Assembly (NCBI GenBank): GCA_031841125.1
Contig: CM063110.1
Span: 33,681,214-33,745,213, forward strand
Direction: 5' to 3'
Source of the DNA: Acanthococcus lagerstroemiae
Lineage: Eukaryota; Arthropoda; Insecta; Hemiptera; Eriococcidae
DNA length: 64,000 nucleotides
Notes under the pieces: generated by a model
Told to the model about the DNA's origin: nothing
The model's input: the letters and a program-made list of their open reading frames with translations, nothing else
Databases searched by the model: none
In this document: one piece after another, positions 56,341 through 64,000 of the stretch
Numbering within the stretch: the first letter of the stretch is position 1
Layout: every line of letters starts with the position of its first letter
Position numbers and translations under genes: made by a program

Positions 56341-57640
56341 AGGAATCTTGCAACCGTGTGTTATTGCGGTATCCCTTAGCCTGTCACTTGCCACAATTAT
56401 AGCGGTAACTGAAGTTCTTTCAGAAAAAACTAAGTCATTTCTTTTTCTCCGATCTCAAGGGAAACAGGCATCCAGCTTATTTGCACCCGATCGTATACCG
56501 TTTTGCGTAAGCGAGCCATCATTCTTACAGTTTCCTCTGTTGAAACTGAGGACAGTGGTAAAAATGATACTACTATCCAATCCCGATTCACGAGCTGGGG
56601 AACGTGCCCCCCCCCCCGGCTCCGGCACCAATTATCATCGATCGTGGTTCGGTGTCAGAGTTCAAACACTGTCAACGGAATTTGTTATACTTTCCATGGG
56701 TCTGAATCCGCGTTTACATTGTCCGAGGGCCGACTGCAGAACTATGGTCGACCAATATGCTCGCCGTGCACACGTCGCCGCGGTCGTTCGAACGTCCTCC
56801 TTAATCAATAATAAACAATCGCGGCGGAATTCTAAAATCTATAATAAACAGAGCGAACCGCGGTGGTCTTCATTTCTCGGGCGGCATTATTCGACCCGGC
56901 GCGACGAACAATAAAGGGCGAATTTCTGCATTTGCGGTTAAATGAGGGATGGCTAGTCGCCGTCGGTTTCGGGTAGACTGCGCCAGGAATTACAATCAAC
57001 ACGTGACCTGGATAAAGCGCGAGCTTTAAGCGACACCGCTCCGGGGGTCAGATGATTCGAATTTTACAGCCTTAATAGGTATGCGATAAATGTACTTAAA
57101 GTTTGTCGATAATCTCGCGTCGTATGCGAGCTGCATAGAGTGACAATAAACGCTGTGTAAAATGGTCAACCGCGGCGACGAATGAAGCGGACATTTTTAC
57201 GCGCCAAAAGGGCGTGAAATAAATTCACCGACGAGAACTTAATTAAAGCGACTGTATGGCCGCTGTTTATGATACTCGTTAAAATTCGACGGAATAATAA
57301 CAGCGCATTGGAGGATCAGCAGTGTCGAACGATGCCAGTGGTGACAGCGCCATCAGACCAGTGCGAAGGTATACATTGTACCGTAATTTATCAGCTGGAA
57401 AACGAAATTAAAAATGAACGATAAACGCGCTCCATTAGATCGTTATGAGTGACCTGGTGGCTTTCAAATAGGTTTACGTTCGCGCAATTTTTGTATCCGT
57501 CACAGTGGGCGAGATTCAGGGTGTTTCATGAGTAAGTCTCTCCTCTGGTTCTTGATTGCGAAGTCGTCGGATCTTCACCGAACGAAAATTCGTATTCAAG
57601 CGACAAGATCTACTTTCTTCAACATCGAAATCCATCTATG
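56340..57640. promoter_or_regulatory. Candidate cis-regulatory region, non-repetitive and CpG-rich
   Basis: From about 56640 to 57480 the sequence is CpG-rich and free of recognisable repeats, which is rare in this window. It contains homeodomain-type cores (TTAATTAA at about 57240, TTTATGAT at about 57267), an E-box CACGTG at about 57001 and many TCGCG words. A 188-codon open frame (56348-56914) runs through part of it across a C-run and shows no domain, so I do not call it a gene. A donor-like GAAGGTATAC lies at about 57366. Its location in the putative intron region of a developmental regulator makes an enhancer plausible; this is inference. Confidence 0.3.
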
Positions 57641-57909
57641 AACTGCCTGCTGTTTACTGGTGAACGTTCCATTTCTCTGTTTTTGTGGATACAAGCCTAT
57701 CTGTCAGCGATTCAGAATGGGCTAGTGCTACAAACAGACACTAACGACTACATTCAGTAGTTTACTTCTTCTTCAAAAATGAAGGCGCTAATTACACGGA
57801 AACTCCTTCGGAAGTTTGAACGCCGAGCGGAGAAGTGGTCAAGCTTCGAAGACTTCAAGCAATGGCGAACGGAAATTTGACAAATGTCTGCGAGTCCTAC
57901 ATCTGTTGC

Positions 57910-58602
57910 CAGTGGCGTCGCGTGGTGCTCTTTCCCAGGTGTTCAACTGGCGGGTCTTTGCCCTCCCTCCCCTCCCCCACAAAAACATCAGTATGTATCA
58001 AAAACTTATGGTCAGTATCAGTATGTATAAATTATGAGTGTCAATGAAGAATGAAGTTGCATCCACCCACTCACCACATTGCATGCGCATGCGCTTCCGG
58101 AACGTTCATTTTTGCTGGTGAACACCCTGCCGTTTAAATTAACAAAGTCAACGCTTCACTGTTTGTGGTCTTTGTTGCGAACGCTACTGCAACAAGACCG
58201 ACAAGAGTGCGCAATGTTGCTAGTGAACATCCTATGCGATTTCTATAGTATGTGACAAAGATAACGCCACTGCGACAAGACCAATGAGAGTGTGCATTGT
58301 TGCTAGTGAACATCCTACGCGATTCCTATAGTATGTGACAAAGATAACGCCACTGCGACAAGATCAACGAGAGTGTGTAATATGTGGCTAGTGAACATCC
58401 TACGCAATTCTCATAGTATGTGACGAAGAACCGCGCAAAGCGCAAAGATAAAAATTCCGGCTATTTTTCAATTTTTTGAGGTGATATTTTGTATTTTAAT
58501 CAACATTTAAATCTTTCCTTGTTTCTGGGATTTTTGTTTTGTAAGACAGAAATTAAGTGGGTGTGCAGTGAACACCTTGAACACCCAGACACAACGCCAC
58601 TG
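57910..58602. mobile_element. hAT-type non-autonomous element, 693 bp, inserted in the MULE relic
   Basis: Ends CAGTGGCGTCGCG and ACACAACGCCACTG. The 8-bp flanks TCTGTTGC (57902-57909) and TCTGTTAC (58603-58610) match at 7 of 8. It contains three tandem 92-bp repeats (58195-58430). It has no transposase. Confidence 0.8.
58195..58430. repeat. Tandem repeat, about 92 bp, 2.6 copies
   Basis: Shared GCTAGTGAACATCCTACGCG, ATAGTATGTGACAAAG and GATAACGCCACTGCGACAAG, with unit starts near 58195, 58286 and 58377. It is internal to the hAT element. Confidence 0.88.
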
Positions 58603-58711
58603 TCTGTTACATGTTCATGCCCGATCTTTGTGAAACGCGAACAATGCAAACACGCTTTGGGCATGCAGATACGACCTAAAGAAGTAGAGGCGTCGACAGA
58701 AGCCAAAAACA

Positions 58712-59610
58712 TCCCTGTACGGTGCGAAGAAGCGAGCGAAGACGAAACGGGAAACACTTCGGGTCAAGCGAGACATCCAGCAGTCCACGCTTCGTAAGTG
58801 AAAGGACACGCTCGCCCTGTCGACCACGGGCGAGTGGACCCGAGCGCTGATACGTGACCTCGACGTATGGGCAAGAAGATCGCATGGAGAGCTGAACTTC
58901 CACCTGACCCAAGTCCTGAGCGACCAAGGGGGCTTCGGCACGTACCTCATCGGATGGCGATAGCGCCGAACCCCGTTTGCACACACTGTGATCGAGGGAC
59001 GGAGGACACCTTGGCACACCCTCTTCGAGCAGGCCTAGGACGGCAACACGATCCCGGCGGCGGAAACACAAACGACAACGACGGGGTGATGAGCCCCGTC
59101 TCGCGCCGTTGAAGAACGGAAGCGGGGATGGAACCAGGTGTTGGTCTTTGTCTCGACAATCATGAAGAAGAAGATGCCGACAGAGAGGTCAAGGCAGAAG
59201 GCCGACGGACAAAGCTCGGCCCACACTATAGAACCAAACAACTCTGAACCATCCTAGAAGCGCTGCTGCAGTTACTGCGGACCCCCGGCAGAGCTCACCA
59301 GCCTTCACCACCTTCCTGCGTCGCCACACACACCAAGACGAGGAGGTGAGGGGTGAGTGAAGAGGAAGTGCGTCCAGCTCCAAATTCCAGAATAGTGCTG
59401 GGTGAGCGTTAACCTCGGTCAGTTGGGAGCCCCGCGGTGGCCCTCGCAGGACAGAGCGCACACCGGAAGCGTAACGGCAAAATGGGGGCTCGGGCCGGCC
59501 TCAAAACGTCCCTCCGGTCACTGATGCGATACTCGAAAGGGTAGTTTCTGGTGCCGGAGATGCGGTGTCTTAGGGGCCACTTTGGCATGCGTGTATCATC
59601 ATACGTCCCA
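58712..59610 (+). pseudogene. R1-like non-LTR retrotransposon: C-terminal ORF2 and full 3' tail
   Basis: The coding relic reads GEWTRALIRDLDVWARRSHG, then ELNFHLTQVLSDQGGFGTYL and IGWR, a stop. After a frameshift it has a CTHC...H zinc-knuckle-like piece (PNPVCTHCDRGTEDT). HGE.NFHLTQ.LSGHG.F..YL...G followed by CxxC is the conserved C-terminus of R1/LOA-like elements. About 500 bp of 3' untranslated sequence follows and ends in the roughly 105-bp tail seen in five other places. This copy is 5'-truncated and frameshifted. It is the key that explains the other tails. Confidence 0.78.
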
Positions 59611-59614
59611 TGAG

Positions 59615-60105
59615 ACGTCGGTCAAAAAAGGAACAAAGGAAGACCATCAAAGGCTGCGAAACGTCTCATTATTCAGTAACTTCTTTTATTCGACATATTT
59701 GTAATCCATTCATTTATCAATCTTTTCCCTTTATTTGGAATGGGCAAACAACTACAACGAATTAAATCAACAACAACAAAAACGATGCCATGATATTTTT
59801 ATGCGAAAAAGAAAATCACTCGGATTTCGATTAAAAATGAGCTCATCTGAAAGGAAATTTTAGTTTCTATAAGGCATGTTCTATTCAATTTTCCGTTAAC
59901 CGCATTCATTCTCGAGATGTTTTGAAAAAACATTAAAATTGCCATAAACTGCTCTGCTGAACTAATTTTCGCCTCGTTTTCCTTATCAGTTTTTCTTTAA
60001 TCGATGCTAGCGAACCTACAATTTGCGCGGTCCAAATGGGCGGATGGTATACAAATTTCGGCTGCACCTCAGTTGGCTCCCGTACGGGAGGGTAGAAAAA
60101 AGGAT
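59615..60105. other. Non-coding stretch, nothing recognised
   Basis: No domains or terminal repeats seen, apart from a short GAGACGTC / AAACGTCTC inverted pair around 59610-59668. The minus-strand frame 59933-60148 is unassigned. Confidence 0.35.
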
Positions 60106-60109
60106 ATAT

Positions 60110-61005
60110 CGGAACTGCGTCCCAATAAAAAAAAGGTACATGTCTCAATTACGTCCGATTGAATAATGCTGTGAAACGGAAAGGTTTGAAAGATGGACAC
60201 GAACGCCCTCAGAAAATCATACGATCTGAAATGACGAGTAAAGCGGCATGAGTTCTAGAAGCTTCAGATATGAACCAAGTCCGGAAAAATGTAAGTAGAT
60301 CACGTTTACAACTTCATCCTCCGCTACCAAAAACGTTATCCGAATTACATGCCGCGCTTGATGTGTACCCAATGCAAACGATGTGATGAAAATTTTTTAT
60401 TGTAGAATGATGCTGCTAAGACATAATTTAGTAATATTTTCTACACCTCAAAACTTGACTTAGCATATCCGGAAACAATAGCGTATCTAGGATGAAATCA
60501 TGGGGGGGGGGGAGTTGACTTTTGATTTTGAGGGTATTCCTTTAAGAAAGAAAAAAAAAGTTAAATGAGCGTATTTTTGATATTTTTTTAGAGCTTTTTT
60601 GGCCATGGGGGTTGAACTCGGACCCCCCCCCCCCTTAAATACGCCACTGTCCGGGAATGAAGAGCAGTAGGCGTGTTCCTCGATGTAGGCATGATAAAGA
60701 ATTGTTTATTCAAGACTAAATAGATGCATTCACAAATGGTACTATACCGCGCATCGAGTAGGTACGTAAAAGCTGTAAGTAGAAAATGCTTACCACCGAA
60801 AAAGAAGTAGGAAGCGTTCCAAATCTATTTTTAACCACCCCTGCAATACTTTGCAGCCAGTCCTAAGTCTATGGGACGGAATTGAACTGTTAAAAGAAGG
60901 GACGCAATTCAGATATGTCTGGGACGCAATTAAGATATGCCCTTTTTCCTAGAGGGACGCAACTGAGACAAAAATTGGTGGTCGGGATGCAACTGAGATT
61001 CACCG
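60110..61005. mobile_element. Candidate DNA element with GGGACGCAATTGAGA-type ends and subterminal repeats
   Basis: The left part has TGTCTCAATTACGTCC (about 60138). The right part has the complementary word several times (GGGACGCAATTCAGA, GGGACGCAATTAAGA, GGGACGCAACTGAGA at 60900-60970). It contains the hAT MITE 60476-60649. Exact ends and target site were not resolved. Confidence 0.45.
60476..60649. mobile_element. hAT-type MITE, 174 bp
   Basis: Ends CAATAGCGTATCTAGG and CTTAAATACGCCACTG. The flanks TCCGGAAA and TCCGGGAA match at 7 of 8. It has a G-run near the left end and a 12-base C-run near the right end. Confidence 0.78.
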
Positions 61006-61009
61006 CAAA

Positions 61010-62625
61010 TTTCGTTTGTTTTTATTTTATCCGTTCTACCAATTTATATTTCGGACTTTCTTACTTTTCTTATGCTCCTTAATTTTTTATTTTGTGTAAT
61101 ACTTATTATTCTGTTCATTGTGAAAACCTACCGTTATTGCAACTCATTTTTTTCGGGGTTTCGAATTTTTATTTCGCGCCGATAAATCATAGTCTTTTCT
61201 TGGAGGGGGGGGGGGAAGCTGAAAAAATGTTTTTTTGAAAAAGTGGTTAGACAAAGGATTGAAAAGAGAAAAAATGAATGCAATCGTTTGGGCTCCGATT
61301 GTTCTGGTTTGTGCTGCGTTCCATAATCTTCTAGTCCATCTCCCCGTAGAGAGATGGGTTTTTGTCATGCAGCAAAATAAGGTGAGAATCATATTTGCCT
61401 GAAAATGAAGAAGTAGGCAAAACATACGTAAGCAATAAGGAAATGCGATAGAAAATTTGTATCTTTGCTCGTGTTTGTTTCGTACACGTACCTAGACCTA
61501 CCTACTTACATAATTCATTTTTGGGTACAAATTAATTAAGTATTATGACTATCGCGTAACTGCTATCTTCACAAAAAATTGTGCTCGAATGAACGTGGAA
61601 AGTTGAGATGTCTTAATTTGGACCAAAATCGAATCGCTTGCTTAATCACCTCAAAATTGAGCTTTTTTTTGGTCGTTAAAAATAAATTTTAATGACATTT
61701 TACTAAAAGTTCATGACGGTGCTACCAGCTACATTATGCTTTACATAATTTTTTATCAAATTGAAGTTGCTCATCCATTGCCCTGAATAGTAAATCAAAA
61801 GTAACTATTTCGATCCTCAAAAATATATTTTTATTGATTTTGTGGGAATTTTCTATAACAGTGCCACCATCTCTTTCAATTTTATCCCAAATCGTAATAT
61901 TATCACTTTGAGGTACAGTGTAAAGAAGATTCGATTTGAAACCTTTCCTACTATTTTACTACAGGTGGGCGCAATGCTACAGAAAAATCAAACAAAATTC
62001 AGTTTTGATGACCAAAAAGCTTTTGACTAATTTTTCAGCCCATTGAATGGGCTACTTCAGTTTCATAATAATTGTTGAGAATCCTCAACCCGCATTACCC
62101 GTTTTGACTCGGAGGCTCAAATTTTTTCAGAAAAGACCCTCAATTACTTTCAACTACTACACTAAGAGCGTCATACAGTAGGTAATTTTTTTTTCAACTT
62201 TTTTATTCTGGGCGTTTGTAATTTGAATATTTTTTCCTGTGATAAGTAGGTATTATTGTAATTAGAAAATTCTTAAATACCTGTACTTTTTACCTAAATA
62301 TTAAAATCACTGAGCATTGCATATATTTCAATTCGTAATATCATCAATTTTATGTGTAAATATATTTTATAAGTATCACGATCCATCTATCGAAGTATCT
62401 GTGTACATAGGTACACGCACGGTATGGTTGGGGTACGGAGATGCAAATGCATTCCGGGCTTTTGACCTGTTGTGGCCTTGTGGGCCCTGTTTTGCCGCGA
62501 TCCACAACATCATTGAAGACATTTTTCAATTTGTCGATCGGGCCCCTTAAGGTTTGCATCCCAAGAATTTAATTGTCAGACTGTGCCTGCATAGGTATGA
62601 AATGGTCCTAGAAAATGGCAACGGT
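61010..62625. other. Non-coding stretch, nothing recognised
   Basis: AT-rich with a G-run at about 61205. Short frames (for example 62317-62550) have no domain. Confidence 0.4.
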
Positions 62626-62628
62626 CTC

Positions 62629-63033
62629 CAGGGTCGTATTTACGTATAGACAACGTGTCTAGGGCGGCAAATTTTCGATACTTTTAAAAAAAAATCTATG
62701 CATAAATTTATTTTTAAAAATCTGAGGGGGTCTCTTTTCTAATTTCACTCTTAACCCGAACCCTGGAATCCACCCTTTTCAGCATTATCTCAGAGACGTC
62801 GGGGAGGCTATTAGGGCTGTCTTAGGTTTCTTCTCATCTTGCCGAAAAACCGGCCTAGGTCGAAATATAGCGATTTGCTGCGAGGGGTCGAACCCGGGAC
62901 TTCCGGATTCTGAGACCAGCGCCCTATCCACTCAGTCAACCAGACGGGGGGGGAGGGGGGGTAGTAAACAAAAATCTGAGGGGCGGCAATTTTTATTCTG
63001 CCTACAGGGGTGAGAATGCTACATCCGGCCCTG
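62629..63033. mobile_element. hAT MITE with perfect 8-bp target-site duplication, carrying a nested SINE
   Basis: Ends CAGGGTCGTATTTACG and CTACATCCGGCCCTG. Both flanks are ACGGTCTC (62621-62628 and 63034-63041). The MITE's own sequence (GGGCGGCAATTTT near both sides) is interrupted by a SINE at 62730-62969. Its left end matches the hAT end at 55230-55271, so the transposase relic at 53890-55050 may represent its autonomous source. Confidence 0.88.
62730..62969 (-). mobile_element. tRNA-derived SINE, second copy, nested in the hAT MITE
   Basis: Flanked by AAAAATCTGAGGGG on both sides (62716-62729 and 62970-62983), a perfect 14-bp duplication. On the minus strand it reads GTCTGGTTGACTGAGTGG (box A region), GGTTCGACCCC (box B) and the same body as the copy at 46302, including GACCTAGGCCGG and CTCCCCGACGTCTCTGAG. 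An extra C-rich head precedes box A. Confidence 0.88.
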
Positions 63034-63044
63034 ACGGTCTCACC

Positions 63045-64000
63045 CCTCAGTAAACTCCATTGAGTATTGATTTATTTGTTTCACTTTTGACTCAAGTGGC
63101 GCTAATTCGTCTGAATTCTTGTTTGGATACAGCTACTGCCCCCTCCTTTCCTCCTCCGATTTAATCATGAGGCCTTATGTTCATTACTGGCTACTGCAGT
63201 TTTCAAGCCAAAAATATCATTGGCTAATAGATTCACAGTTATAATAGGAATATGTCCAAAATGACTTCATTTTGACATTTCGTGCAGTGACTTAACTCTT
63301 TCATGCTAAGGTAATTAGAAAATAGCACATTGGCAATGAGAAGAACTGTACAGAAACAGTCTATAGCTTGTAATTTATCAGAAATTGTGTTATTTTTGCT
63401 ATCGTTGCTTTTCTCCAGAATTTCAACTTTCGCTTGTTTGGTCATTTTACCTACATTTTTCTGACTCGATCTCGTACATCAGGTTTTGCCGCTTGTAATT
63501 CGTTGCCTCGTTGTAAGATTTGACCTCTTACCCTGTACGTTATTCGTCAAAATTGACAATGTTGGATGCTTATTCCAAAATACGTGCTCATTTTACAGCA
63601 CTGTACATCCACTGGCCGTTTAGTTTTGTGATAGCTAAAATTATGCCGAATTTGTGCCAGAGAATTCATCATTCCAACTATGTACTTTGATTAATAATAT
63701 GGTACAGAGTTGGGTAGGTGATCAATGTCTTAAAATTTCCGTTTTTCAAAATACCGATCAGAGGCGATTTTGACTTATTTTCTTTGCAATGCAGGATATT
63801 TTGGTTCTTTTTTAAGTAGGTAGTACGATCGTTTAGTTTTACTTTTCGTTTCTCCGAGGCCCTTGTGCAGCAAAGGCTGGTAACATCGTTGTGCAGCTAA
63901 TACCGAAGCTCTATAAATTTGTGTAGAAATTACTGGAGTACAATAATGCATTATTTCGGAAGAATACGGATATGGATTTATGAACTTACTGAACGTAACA
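63045..64000. other. Non-coding stretch to the window end
   Basis: Intron-like AT-rich sequence with no recognised coding, RNA or repeat feature. Confidence 0.4.

Larger units (their letters stand above)
57660..58710 (+). pseudogene. MULE-type transposase C-terminus with SWIM zinc finger, split by an hAT element
   Basis: Before the insertion the frame reads KWSSFEDFKQWRTEI, a stop, and SASPTS. After the insertion it continues VTCSCPIFVKREQCKHALGM and QIRPKEVEASTEAKNIP. CSC...CKH is the SWIM motif (CxC...CxH), here with 9 residues between, as found near the end of FLYWCH/MULE transposases, and EAKNIP matches the family's tail. If the hAT element and one copy of its 8-bp duplication are ignored, the two parts stay in the same frame. 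An in-frame stop shows decay. The catalytic domain is not recognised upstream. Confidence 0.65.

Noticed and set aside
56348..56914. 188-codon ORF with a hydrophobic N-terminus resembling a signal peptide
   Set aside because: It crosses a C-run, has no domain and no codon pattern, and sits in a generally stop-poor CpG-rich block.
58489..58797. Host gene with a SWIM zinc finger
   Set aside because: The SWIM motif matches MULE transposases. The upstream part has an in-frame stop and is separated by an hAT insertion; neighbouring sequence is LINE.

Overview
The window is eukaryotic nuclear DNA with no bacterial features: no operons, Shine-Dalgarno sites, rRNA genes or CRISPR arrays. It is AT-rich, intron-like and packed with decayed transposable elements (TEs). 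The TE mix is typical of arthropods: RTE, Jockey and R1-like LINEs, a Penelope-like GIY-YIG fragment, Ty3/Gypsy gag, hAT, Tc1/mariner and MULE pieces, and a tRNA-derived SINE. A nuclear copy of mitochondrial DNA (rrnL plus cox1) is extremely AT-rich and insect-like. My best inference is an insect, plausibly a sap-feeding hemipteran such as a scale insect or mealybug; the species is not determined.

Layout. 1-6340: satellite array with 292-353 bp monomers in a higher-order arrangement, closed by a foldback element. About 7610-7879: CpG-rich candidate promoter and first exon (ATG followed by a splice donor). 9983-13330: R1-like tails, a 2.4 kb element with about 380 bp inverted arms that contains more satellite, and a Gypsy gag fragment. 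13900-26900: AT-rich DNA with an hAT-type element, a segmental duplication, hairpin minisatellites, a decayed RTE LINE and MITEs (short non-autonomous elements). 26949-29976: a 3 kb palindrome carrying RTE reverse transcriptase in both arms and a Penelope GIY-YIG domain in one. 30149-36346: an hAT-type element, a TA-flanked element with cargo-free TIRs (terminal inverted repeats), a mariner inverted duplication and more MITEs. 37267-37462: the only convincing host coding exon, a complete canonical LIM zinc-binding domain of LIM-homeodomain type. 38890-41275: a TA-flanked element with a nested hAT MITE, a 37-bp hairpin and an unknown ORF. 41368-46526: R1-like tail, FLYWCH fragment, Tc1 and mariner fragments, SINE. 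46900-50780: minisatellites and the NUMT (nuclear mitochondrial copy). 53890-55560: hAT transposase lying in a Jockey LINE. 57660-59610: MULE SWIM-domain region split by an hAT element, then an R1-like LINE end. 60110-63033: more TIR elements, ending with a SINE nested in an hAT MITE.

How it works together. The simplest reading is the 5' part of one large host gene encoding a LIM-homeodomain-like transcription factor, whose long introns have filled with nested transposons. The ATG-plus-donor at 7873-7879 and the LIM exon at 37267 have compatible phase, so they could be exons 1 and 2 across a 29.4 kb intron; this is inference. No later exon of that gene was recognised. I found no new multi-gene system. 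What stands out is TE archaeology: target-site duplications (TSDs) and nesting allow relative dating of many insertions.
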